DNA of 64,000 nt from Plantago major. Lineage: Eukaryota; Streptophyta; Magnoliopsida; Lamiales; Plantaginaceae. The notes beneath the pieces were generated by a model. It saw only the letters and a list, made by a program, of their open reading frames with translations. It was not told the DNA's origin and made no database searches. The DNA is taken from contig CM048840.1 of assembly GCA_026545765.1 (NCBI GenBank), positions 54,312,580 through 54,376,579 of the forward strand, in the 5' to 3' direction. Both the position numbers and the translations under genes were made by a program. This document shows positions 11,024 through 22,299 of the stretch, piece by piece; position 1 is the stretch's first letter; every line of letters starts with the position of its first letter.

Positions 11024-11502
11024 AGGAAGGAGGGCCTCAGCCTGACAGCCGTGAAGCGACCAGAGAAAATAGAGGCATGGCATGACGCGTCACTGGTGGC
11101 AGTGATGCCCTACGGTCCCTCGTGGCAGAGTGCGATATCTGCTGGTTCGAATTTGTTTCTTCTGTTCTTCAATTTCGGGCTTCGTAACTTCGTTTCCTCG
11201 AAAAGTGGTCTTCTACAAAGTTGTTCCATCTTCAATTATCTTCGCATTGGTTGGTTGCATGACATGTTTTGACTCTTCGAACTCCGTGCAACAGTTGATC
11301 CGGGGTATTTGCTTCCTTTTCCCGATTTGGGACAATTATGCCGTTTTGGTGCCTGAAATCGTGGAAATCCTCAAAACCGCGATCATGACCTACATAAAAT
11401 ACGCAAAGTTGGTAATTGACCATAAAACGATACAAATATTGCATATAGGGCAAAAACGAGGGTCTAAAAGTATGCTATATCGCACATTTCATTGTCACGT
11501 CA
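11024..11502 (-). repeat. Family X LTR segment, inverted
   Basis: This is the reverse complement of the first part of the LTR at 13193 and close to 42215-42691. Shared phrases include CTTCAATTTCGGGCTTCGTA, ATTATCTTCGCATTGG and TGCTATATCGCACATTTCA. It ends TTGTCACGTCA, the complement of the LTR start TGATGTGACAA. It carries a ~90-bp variable section (about 11056-11140) with GACGCGTC and paired TGGCAGTG/CACTGGTGGC words that is missing from the LTR at 13193. With that LTR it forms an inverted repeat with a ~1.7-kb spacer. Confidence 0.85.
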
Positions 11503-13192
11503 GAGACCAAGATAATATGCGGAGGAGGAATTAAATGAACCAGCATGGAAGCACAGAACCGAGAGGGGAGTATCTATCCTTTTTCTTCTTTACTTTCCTA
11601 GTTTCCTATCTGCTCTCTGCTAGGTTTGGGGGGAAGAGTTTGATTTGACTTTTGCCTGCTAACTTGCTTAGTCTGTAGAAGCTTTTGAAATACTCGCACC
11701 TAGTAGTTTGCATTTTAAGATTATATGTTACTTCCAAGGTCTTTTACTTGTTGAAAAATATTTTGATCTCTGGAGAGTCCCGAGTGTGATCCAAACTGAG
11801 ATGAGGGGCTGTGGATTTGTTTTCCTGCTTTGCTGCTTGCTGAATATATGCTCTGACTGAATTCGAACCATGCTACTTTGATGAGTGAGTCTACTTGCTA
11901 CTCTAATTGAAGTCCTATGTGCACCTGTGTGAACACTTCTACCCTTGAGTCTTTATTTGTCAACAACATGAATATGATTAGTGGTACTCACCTTTATGAA
12001 TCCTTTTCTATACCTTTCCCTAACCCCGCTGAAAGATTTTTTGAGCCCTTATGAAACTCCACCGTATATCTTATACTTGCTTTACTAAAGCGGTGACAGC
12101 AACCTACCGCCGAGCTTGAACGAAGAAACGAGTTCCAAAGAATGGAGGAGAATCATGTTTTGATCATGATCGAGAATTGGTTTGGGGGAAAGAAGATAAG
12201 AAAACCCAGACCCCAGTTCGAGAAATTGGTTTGGGGAGAAGTGGAAGATGATCATCATCGAAAGCCAACCTTGTTGGCTCTACTATTTATTTCCGGTGCT
12301 AAAAATCACTAGTTCTTGCTCTAGAAAAAATAAAAAAAGTACCGAAAAAAGCAAAGGTACAAAAGTCTCGGAGTGGATCTATGGTCCTTGTGACCACCGT
12401 TTTCGTGTTGGGCATGTTACAGATACTACCCACATACCGGCGTGGCCCTAAAAAGTTACATGTCCGTGAGGGTTGATGGCATGTATACCAAACTAGCACG
12501 CACAAAAGTGCGGAATTCGGAAAAACAGACACTACCAAAAAATGTAGAGACTAAAAGAGCCCAATGATGGCCAACCAAAAGCATACGAGTTAGTAAAACG
12601 ACTGAAAAAATAGTATGCCAAAAATAAAAAGAAAAAAAAAGAAAAGGAGCAAGTAGTCTATGTGTGAAGCAACAGATGGAGAAGCTACGATGATACAAGA
12701 GAAGCTGAAGAGTTATCATTACGAGAAGATGAAGTCGAAGGAAGGAGCTCGGTGTCCGAAAGGATACGTCCCCCTAAAGTACCCTTTTATTCAACCTTTT
12801 TATCTTTTAATGATACTTGGCATTTCCCTCCTCTTTATATTATCCTACCGGATTTACTTACCTAGCCAACCTGAGTACTACTTTGATTTGTGCCTTGACT
12901 TTTGGGAGCAGGATTGCATAACGTTACCACGAGGTAATGATTTTGAAGTACACCTATAAGGACATTGGGTTACACTTGTAACCGCTGGTTGTAGTGAGTG
13001 ATGCTTACTTGTTACTTGTTTGTTGTGGAGTCATGAAATTGGAGCGGGATCTAAGCGATTCAGTAGAGTTTGGAACCTTGAAACTGGCTAATTGTCTATG
13101 TGGTGGTTTATTCTTGCTGGTCATTTCATGGTCACTTCTTAATTATCGTTTTTGCCTTGCTCGAGGATGAGCAAGAAACTGGTTTGGGGGTG
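11503..13192 (+). mobile_element. Family X Ty3 element, 3' internal non-coding region
   Basis: This non-coding stretch ends in GCTCGAGGATGAGCAAG and a purine tract (CTGGTTTGGGGGTG) directly before the LTR at 13193. It is the 3' internal part of a Ty3 element of the same broad group as family A: 12385-12500 shares the block GTGTTGGGC-TGTT-(n)-ATACTACC-(n)-CATACCGG with 1397-1435 and 10054-10093. No gag or pol domain is visible. The ~100-codon frame at 12660-12959 shows no recognisable domain. Confidence 0.65.
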
Positions 13193-14443
13193 TGATGTGA
13201 CAATGAAATGTGCGATATAGCATACTTTTAGACCCTCATTTTTTGCCCTAGATGCAATATTTGTGTCGTTTTATGGTCAATTACCAACTTTGCATGTTTT
13301 ATGTAGGGCATGATCGTGCTTTTGAGGATTTGCACGATTTCAGGCACCAATATGGCATAATTGTGCCAAATCGGGACAAGGAAGCAAATACGCCGGATCA
13401 ACCGTTGCACGGTGTTCGAGGAGTCAAAACATGTCATGCGACCAACCGATGCGAAGATAATTGAAGATGGAACAACTTTGTAGAAGACCACTTTTGTTTT
13501 CTGGCCTGTCAGGCTGAGGCCCGCCTTCCTAAACCTTCCTTATTGAAGAATGGCGGTTTGGAGGTCGAAATTCCACCTATAAATTAGACCTCAGGGGTCT
13601 CAGAATCCACACAGCTCACAAAGCAGCTCTCCTTGAGAGAGAACCAGTCCTCAGGGAAGTGAAACCCTAATCCACTGGCCGTCAGGCACCCAAAAGGAGG
13701 AAACCCTAGAAGCAGCAGCACGAAGACATCAAGAACATCAGAGACTAAGATTCTTCTCCCTTTCTTCTTAGATTTCGATTACTGTTCTTTGTTACTATGA
13801 GTAGCTAATTTTCTTTTGTAATGGCGAACCGCCGTAACTCTGGTTTTGCTACTTCTTTATATACCGTGATATATTAATGAACTAGTTTTAAAACGTAATT
13901 CGTACTTGTTCTTTATTCGTCTGACTATTTATGTGGGAAATCCTTACTAACTACGACTTGGTAACGGATTATATATTATCATGTGTGATTTGTCTGATAA
14001 CGTGGCGAGATAGTGTGTTGAGTGACACAACACATTGTTGGTTTAGTAAGGGTGTCTAGATTAACTACGACTTTATCTTTTGGCATGTTTCTTTGCTACC
14101 TGTAGACGGCAAGTACGTTGTTTGATTCTAAGTAGTTGGGAGTAGTATAGAAGAGGGAGGTTGGGAAACCTTTACGCCTGTCCATTATTGATTTACAACA
14201 AAGCAATTTAGGGTTTACTGTGTTTTAATTATTCTGTTTGAGATCAAACTGCTTACTTTTCTGCATTCAAATTCAATCGTTATTTGCTTGTTCCTATACT
14301 AAGTGTCCTTGGAGAACGACATCCCGAGTCAACTTTCCGCTATAAACTATGGATTTGAGGACTTCCGACTTATAAATTTAATCTTGATTGTATTTGGAGA
14401 TTACAGGTCTACAACGGAAAATGAAATCTCTGAGTGCACATCA
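13193..14443 (+). repeat. Family X LTR (1251 bp)
   Basis: It starts TGATGTGACAATG after the purine tract and ends GTGCACATCA, so the ends form TGATGTG...CACATCA. It contains GAGAACGACATCCCGAGTCA near 14312, the conserved phrase near Tat/Athila LTR ends. Being preceded by a polypurine tract and not followed by a primer binding site, it is a 3' LTR. At 14444 the sequence passes directly into the minus-strand Sirevirus. Confidence 0.88.
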
Positions 14444-14649
14444 CCTGTCTTTTGTTGTTTGTGCTTGTTGCTTCAATATTGCAGTGACACCTTTGAGAGA
14501 CTTATCATCAAACTCGATGTCATCATTAGCACATGCTTAAAACATTCATTAATTGGGTTAAAATCATAACAAATCACATCAAAACTATCACATTGGTGCT
14601 TAAAAATAAAGAAGGAACGTGCAACACATGCTAAAAACAGTAACATTGA

Positions 14650-17600
14650 TGCTTAAAACCATAAAGGTGCTCATGTTTAGCCAGGCATGAAGGTGCTCAT
14701 GTTTTAGCAACTTTGGCTTGCCTTCACTCCATTTTAGGATCTGGTTGAAGATGGGAGTTGGAAACTTATCATTGACAAGTAGATGTTGTAGTTCCAGAAT
14801 CCAATACCCTTTCTTGTTCAGAATGCACCTATATGAAGACTCTTCATTACTGGTCTTCACATAATCAATATGGGCATCAGTTGGCTTTTCTTGATGAGTT
14901 TCTTTGTTTGCTCTGCCAAACTGAATATCCCTTCTAGCCTTTCTGTTAGGTGGCCTTCTGTCAGGAGATCCTGTGACTCTTTCTTCCGCCTTGAAATTTG
15001 TCTTTGGTGGAAGTCCCTTGAATTGACTTGGTATTTCGGAAGGGTTCTGGCGCTAATGGCCTTGCCAGAGGAGGTTGTAAGGGCTTGCTTGCCTTCTTCT
15101 TTGTGAAGTGGATGCTCATCCAGACGACGATTTATCCTCATCATCATCATTGATGTTCCGTTGTGAGGCTTGCGCCTCTTGACCTCTTACCTCACCTTCT
15201 TCTTGATTTTCTTCTTCGAAGCTTTACGTTGTTCCATCCGAGATCCTACGGGTCTTGGTACCCCTAGTGACCATACTTCTCATTTTCCGGGTTGACGGGA
15301 ACAACTTCTTCAAGGGTGTCTCCGGTGGTGTCCTTAATGACTAGTTGACTTGAGGAGGGAGATTTGATTGTTTTCTTTTCTTCCTCGCTTTCGAGGCATC
15401 TCTCCTTCCCCTTGTCATGAATGACTGACTCATGATAGCATAAGCTTCAGAGTGATTCAAAGTTCTTCTGGAGGTTGTTATGCACCCTGACCAATTCTTG
15501 GATTTCTTCTTTCATGTCCTTGTTTTGCCTAACCAACACTTGCTCTTTTCTGTTGAGCTCTTCAAGAGGATTTAGAATAGCCTCAGCTTGTTGAGTAGCA
15601 AAGGTAGCATCTGCTAGTGCTTGATTGGCATTGTTGCAGTCTTCTTCCCTGATCAGAGCTAAGTCTATCTGAGAGAGATCTATGCTGGTTGCTCTATTTA
15701 GCAATGCAGCAGCCAAATCTTTCATCTCTTCGATCGATCAGGACTTGGTTGTCTTGAGCAACAAGTCTGTCTCTTAGTTCCAAGAAAACAGCTGTTCTTG
15801 ACCTGTGCTCATCATTTCTTGAAGCACCTGGAGCAGAGAAAATTTGAGGAGCCAGAAGGGCTAGCTTTTCCTTAGTGATTAGCCTCTCATCTTCTTCTGG
15901 GGTGATCAAGTTTCGGTTTTCTTCAGCATCACTATCATAATCCTTTTCTTGGATTGTTTGCAGATTGGCAATCTTCTTCTGTTTTCCATCAAGTATGCTG
16001 GCCTTCTGAGAAGAAGTAGAAGGTCTTTCTGATGCAGCCTCAACATCATGCTCTTTATCATCATTGTCATCCATGGCATCTATCTCAGCAGCTGTGCCAA
16101 CAATGGCATCCTTCAGATTTCTTTGCTCATCTAGGAGTGCCAATTCCTTGGCATTAGCTTCTTTGAGCTTCTTGATTTTGGCCTCCTTTTCATCAACAAG
16201 AGCTTGACACTCAATCGATTCTCTTTCTTCTTCCAACACCTTTCGAGTTGTTCAATCCACGAACTCGGTAATGTGATTTCTTCAATTGTGTCTTGTTCAA
16301 ATTGTTGGGTATTTTGATGAGACTTTGGTGGTGATGATGATGGGGCTTCGAGCATTGGAAGGAGTAGCCTTTTTCGCACTTCCTTTGCTAACTTTCCGAA
16401 TCCGCCTGTGTTAGGGATCATCATTCGATCATCATCATCATCATCCTTTTCTTATCTTCTTGACTTAGATGCTCGTAAGGAGGTTCTTGGTAGTCATTCT
16501 CATCGGTTCCTCCTCATCTTCAGAAACCAGGTTGATCACATTAGGAAGTGTGATCATCCTCCCATTTACTTCTTGCTCAGAAGGGTAGGTTGTGAGCTTG
16601 CTGGGCAATGCAGGATGGGTCACCATCTGCTCTTGGGTTTGAGCATCAGCAGCTTGAAAGTCTGCTAGGAGTCTTTGTGCTACTTCATTTAAGAAGTTAT
16701 CATCCATCAGAGTGGCAAAAGAATATGATTCTGTGGGAAACATAGCATGGATATGGTCTTCCAGATTGATTGCTATGGCCCTTTTCTCTGGGATGTCAAT
16801 TACTCTTGCAATGTCAGAAAGATCGGCCTTTCTGAGTTTCTACCATTGTCTGAAGCACTTTAGATGTTTCTTGAGAGTGTGCTTCTTAAAGGCTTGGAGT
16901 AAGTTGAGTGGCACTAGACTTTGAGCCTGAAAGAAAGGGATCAAGTTAGTTTTGTTCAAACTACTTGTGTTAGTATCTGTGTACAAAAGTAAGCTTTCTG
17001 AGCATACCTGTGTAGAAACACTAGGCTCATTTGCTTGGACTTCTGCTTGTTTGGGCACAGAGGCCTCAGATACCTTGATGTGAGGAGAAGTCTGATCCTC
17101 AGCATCCTTTCTTTCTGATTGAACCTGAGAAATAGAATCAAATATGTTTAGAAACTTGTTATCAGAAAAGATAAGTGGAAAAATACTTTCTGAGACTTCA
17201 CTTACTTCCAAGTGAGGAAGCTCAGTGGCATCTTTCTCAGAAACCTTGGGGGTTTCTGGAACCTTTTCTTGAATCGCTTGTTCGAGCTTTAGTTTCTCTT
17301 GGAGGAGATGAGATCACATTCTCTTCATCCAAGTGTTCTTCTGATTGAGCCTATAAGATAGAACAAACATATTGATTAAGTAGTGAATTTTACCAAAATT
17401 TTCTTAAGGAAAGTTTACTGATACTTACCTTCTCAACAGAAGGCTCAGTAACTACTTCCTCAGAGTGCTTTTCAGCCTCTGGAAACTCTTGGTGTTGGGG
17501 TGTTGATTCCACCTCCACTACTTTCTCAGTTGTAGCCTAATAAGAGACATTTAAGACTATCAGAACATAAGATTAGAGCAATTTTAAGTTAGTTATTTCT

Positions 17601-19414
17601 TATTCAGAGATAACTTTACTACCTGTGGAACAGGCTCTTCTTGATGTTCTGATGTTGGAGTAACCTCTTCTTGATTCAAGGGAGTGGATAAGTTTTCTTC
17701 CCCCTGAAATTGTGTGTCCAAATTGGCCTGTAACAAATGAAGCTTATGAGTAACAAGTTAACATTTTAATGTTGACAAGTTAGATACAAACTTCTTCTGT
17801 TACATGAATAAAGTCAGGCTGAGTTTGGATCTCTTGGACTAGTGGAGTTTCCACAGCCTCTCTTTGCTCATTGTTTGTCTCCTCTACAATATCTTTCTGA
17901 GTCTCCATCTCAGTTTGATCCCTTTCTGAGAGTTGAGCTTTCTCAGAAGGTTGAGGAACCTGTTCAAGAACAGGGTTTTCTTCAGCCACATTAAGTGCTG
18001 GCATTATGAATGTGGAAGCAATGTCAACATCTTCCATCACTCTATCTTCCTCATCCAGGCCTTCTTCTTCCTGCTGGACAGAGGGGCTCCTTTCTTTCTG
18101 AGGGGGTGAGCTTGATGCTCCTCCATGGGTCTCAATCCTGGACTTTTTGAATACTTGTGTAAGTACTACATCATCATCAGAGTCACTATCCAGATTGGGA
18201 GCTGACCCATCTATGATATTTCTATCATCTCTGGAGATTTCTGGAGCAGCCTGTCTCAGAATTCTTGGGGCTTTCTGGTGTTGCCTTTCTGGCCGAACAA
18301 CATCTTCTGAGATCTTGTCTCCAGAAGGTTGTGCTTTTTGTACACTTTGGGACTTAGAGGCTTTCTTGCTTTGAGTCCTCTTTCTCTTGGAAACTGGAGG
18401 TTGAGCAGGAGCTTGCTCAGAGACCTCGTCACCTTGCTGGGCAGCTTCAAGCTCTTCTGCCTCTTTCTGAGCTTTCTCAGCAGCAATTCTCTCCTTTTCT
18501 TCAAAGGCATATCTGAAAAGAGAGTTGGTGACTGGGATTTCTTGTCTCTTTCTGAGAGTTATTCCCATTGTTTCCAGAATGTAGCAATTTTTGAGACCAA
18601 AATGCATATTGGCCTTTGTCTCAGCAAGGCCATTGATGATTTTAGACTCAAATTACTCAATGTGCCCAAGAAATTTGTTGAAGGCGTACTTCCCCCAATG
18701 GAAGTGGGTTTCCTGCCCTTCATGCTTCTTATTCAGAAGATGCATCATCATCCATCTCTCCATGCTTATCTGGTCTACTCCACCTTTGTTGCCATCAAAG
18801 CAACGGACCAGAATGAGAGCCAAAGTACTCCAGTGTTTCTGGAGATGACTGGTTCTGATGGCTTTCAGAACAATGTTTGCTGGGCAACCCTTTGCATTTT
18901 CAATCTGGATTGCCTCAAATAGTTCCTTAACACTTTGAATCATGGAGGCATCCCTGATGTTGATGTCGTCGATTGTTCCTCGATTTTTCAATCGGAATAA
19001 GTTCCAGAAAGTCTTGCAGTCTAGGACAATTTCTTGTCCTTGAACTTCAGTCTGCATGTACTTCTCTTCTACATCATTCACAACTTTTGTGAAGATTTTG
19101 GAGTTGTTGTAGAACTCCAACACATCCAGTGTGGATAGTCCACTGGGTGCAGCACACAGAAACTTGTAGATATGGGAACTTTTCAACATTCCCAATATCA
19201 ATTTTCTATCTGCTTTTGAAGAAATGACTGCAGAAACATATTTCTTCACAAGAAAAGCTCCCCAATTCATCTTGTGACTTGGATTCCAGTCAGAAAGGGT
19301 AAACTCTCCTAGAAGGCGTTTATTCAACACCTTGAGTTCTTTTCCTCCTTGCTTTTCAGCAGGAGCAGAAGATGCGGCCTTAGGGTTCTTGGTGGTCATC
19401 TTCTTTGGTGCCAT
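14650..19414 (-). other. Sirevirus downstream accessory (env-like) gene region
   Basis: The region begins at an ATG (19414) with a frame starting MAPKKMTTKNPKAASS, ~250 residues of globular-looking sequence with LSTLDVLEFYNNSKIFTKV and NIRDASMIQSVKELFEA. This resembles the conserved downstream protein of Sireviruses sometimes called env-like. Glu/Gln/Ser-rich low-complexity sequence follows (~17.8-18.6 kb), then short acidic segments separated by ~80-100-bp spacers with GT...AG-like borders (~16.9-17.8 kb), and coiled-coil-rich parts (~15.4-16.7 kb). No signal peptide or clear membrane segment is seen in the first part, so a true envelope role is doubtful. It is decayed with several breaks. 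Function is unknown. Confidence 0.65.
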
Positions 19415-19614
19415 TTCTTATATAGAGTCTTTGAGTGAGTGTTTACAGATGGGTTTCGCAAGAATAATCGAGATTAGTCTATCTTTTCAGAAGACTAGGC
19501 ACAAGAAGTTGAGTTGCAGAAGAAGTTTTGCAGAAAATCTTGAGAGGTTTTGCTATTTTAATGCAAGTATGAAATTTCGGATTTGGTAAAAGTGTTTGTC
19601 TTTTGCCCAATTCC

Positions 19615-19625
19615 TATATATATAA
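19615..19625 (-). promoter_or_regulatory. TATA-like box before the Sirevirus accessory gene
   Basis: On the minus strand the run is TTATATATATA, followed by GGAATTGGGC. It lies ~200 bp upstream of the ATG at 19414, and the leader is CA-rich (CTCACTCAAAGACTC near the ATG). This spacing suits a plant RNA polymerase II promoter, suggesting the accessory gene is transcribed on its own. No transcript evidence is available here; AT-rich runs can arise by chance. Confidence 0.45.
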
Positions 19626-19629
19626 CAGA

Positions 19630-20340
19630 CAAAACATACATAGATACAACATACATATAGCTGAATATGAATGCGTGTCTTTGCATCTGCATAGGCATGG
19701 TACGTCCTTTGTACTTCATTAAATGCTTAGTGGGCCACGTCTGAATTTCTAAACAGACAATACTTGCTTTGTTTTAATCTCAGTCGTTGAGATCAAACGT
19801 TTATACATCAAGGGCTTATATTGAATATCTTGTAATGATATCAATCAACAAATGGTAATGTGCCGACTTGATGGATTTTTAATATGCTACATTCATTGTG
19901 TCACTTAGTAAAGAGTAGGAACACTTAATCGTTTGAGCTTATCATTCTGAGTGTCAAGTCCTTATCTATATATTGTTTATCATGAAAATGGTAAAAATAC
20001 AAGACATTGGACATGTTTGACTTTCAGAACTTATACCTTTTGGGCTTTATGTGTCTTTTCTCTTTATGACTAAATAGTTTCATGAATTCAAGAATCAGAA
20101 ACTTCAGTTGTTTGAATGTATTTGACCCACTCTTAGTAAGTAAGTTCCAGTCTTATTTACTCATTGAGTGTGTACCAACCTTTGCCTTTCTGGATACCCG
20201 TTCCAGAAATGTTTTGCCTTTCTGAGTGTTGCTACTCAGAAACCTTTGCAACACTTCTTAACAACTTGGCTTTCTGAGAGCATGTTCTCAGAGGCCTGCT
20301 TCTTTTCTACCTTGCTTACTCAGAATTTAGAGATTCAGGA
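19630..20340. other. Non-coding spacer between RNase H and the accessory promoter
   Basis: About 0.7 kb of AT-rich sequence lies between the end of RNase H (20347) and the TATA-like box. No ORF or domain is recognised. The word TTTCTGAG/CTCAGAAA recurs at about 20.2-20.3 kb, as it does across this Sirevirus. It probably holds the 3' end of the gag-pol transcription unit and the upstream control region of the accessory gene. Confidence 0.4.
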
Positions 20341-20346
20341 CATTTT

Positions 20347-21960
20347 TCAGTCCTTAGGCAACTCCATCAATCCAAGATTATGTCTTAAGGTAAATAACCG
20401 GCTTTCTTGTAGGAGCTTGGTGAAGATATCTGCTAGTTGGTCTTCTGTGCCAATCTTGAGTATCTCTATATTGCCTTTTTCAACATGGTCTCTGATGAAG
20501 TGGTGTCTAACATCAATGTGCTTTGTTCTGGCATGGAACTTGGGATTCTGTGTGATTGCAATAGCACTTGTGTTGTCACAGAAAATAGGAGTTTTCTCTT
20601 CATTGAGTCCATAGTCTCTGAGTTGTTGTTGAATCCACAGAATTTGTGTTGCACAACAACCAGCAGCAATATATTCAGCCTCTGTGGTAGAAGTTGCAAT
20701 TGAGTTTTGCTTCTTGCTAAACCATGAGATAAGTCTTGTTCCCAGAAACTGACAAGTTCCTGAGGTACTTTTCCTATCAAGCATTGATCCAGCATAGTCA
20801 GCATCTGAGTAACCAGCCAAACTCAATCCACCTTCTTTAGGATACCACAAACCTACATTTATTGTACCTTTCACATACCTTAATACTTTCATAGCAATGT
20901 TGTAGTGTGATTGCATTGGATTTGTTTGAAATCTAGCACACACTCCAACTGCATATTGAATATCTGGTCTGCTTGCAGTAAGGTAAAGTAGTGAACTTAT
21001 TAATTTCCTATACTTGTGTTCTTCAACACTCTTATCTGATTCAGTATAGGTCATTTTGGTTCCTATGCTCATAGGTATCTTAGCATTCTTTTCAGAAGAC
21101 TTAAGTTTGAACTTTGTGAGCATGTCTTTTGCATACTTTGCCTGACTAATGAATATTCCATCATTGAGTTGCTTGACTTGCAATCCTAGGAAATAGTTCA
21201 ATTCTCATTAACATATACTTGAACTAAGAGCAGTTTCCCATCATGATTTAAGGTAAATAAAGTTTTATCAACTTCACCTTTCTTGAAACCACTTTCCAGA
21301 AGGTATTTGGCCAAAGTATCATACCATGCTCTTGGAGCCTGTTTCAGTCCATATAGAGCTTTCTGTAGTTTATAGACCATTCTACTTTCTAAGGAAACTT
21401 CAAAACCAGGTGGTTGTTCAACATAGACTTCCTCAACAAGTTCACCATTCAAGAATGCACTTTTGACACCCATCCGATAAACTTTAAAGTCTTTATGAGC
21501 TGCAAAGGCCAGAAAGAGTCTTATTGCATCCAATCTAGCAACTGGCGCATATGACTCATCAAAATCTAAACCTTCAGTCTGGGTGAATCCCTTGGCAACC
21601 AACCTTGCTTTGTTTCTGGTTATTTCACCAGATTCATTCATCTTGTTTCTGAAAACCCACTTGGTTCCAATCACAGATATTCCTTCTACAAATGGAACTA
21701 GTTTCCAGACTTTGTTTCTTTCAAACTGATCCAACTCTTCTTGCACTGCAGAGATCCAGTCTTGGTCTCTTAATGCTTCTTCAATAGTTTTAGGTTCAAT
21801 GTTTGAGATGAAACATCCAAAGAGAGAATTAGCATTTTCGGCTATTGCTCTCCTAGTCCTAACACCTTGATTGATTGGTCCAATCACATCCTTTGCAGGA
21901 TGATCCTTGATCCATCTCATCATGGGTTTGGGGCTAGTAGGGTCAACATCTATGTGATCT
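20347..21960 (-). other. Sirevirus RT and RNase H region
   Basis: RT landmarks on the minus strand are [38 protein letters not shown] and [12 protein letters not shown]. RNase H landmarks are SLLYLTASRPDIQYAVGVC, AGYSDADYAG, TEAEYIAAG and the terminal ADIFTKLLQESRLFTLR. Order and sequence are those of the Ty1/copia pol C-terminal part. The region copies element RNA into DNA and removes the RNA strand. It is part of the fossil at 14444-27667. Confidence 0.9.
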
Positions 21961-22299
21961 GAATGTGAATCACTATGATTATGACTTGATACTTCTTCAA
22001 GATTCATGACATTTTGTACCACGTAAGGCGTTGAATTTCGACACTTGCTCGGTGAGGGCTTTCGGGACATGCACGCTCGAGAGGTCATTTCCAGAATTAG
22101 CTCTCTGATGAACATCTTCAGTTTTCATTACTGGAATTCTCATAGGAAATTCTTCATCATGTCTGAGAATCATCTGGTTGTTACTAGGCATTTCATGCTT
22201 TTCTTCGTCAGAGTCATCCTCTCTTCCCATAATGATGTTTTTCCTTTCTGAGGGTTCTTCTTCAGAATCCTTTAACATTAGTTCCTTGAACCTTTCTGA

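Noticed and set aside
12660-12959. 99-codon frame with a hydrophobic segment
   Set aside because: Sits in the conserved 3' non-coding part of a Ty3 element, has no recognised domain, and no counterpart frame in the family A internal regions.
14650-19414. A true viral envelope gene
   Set aside because: No signal peptide, fusion peptide or clear transmembrane segment was seen; the name env-like is kept only as a family label.
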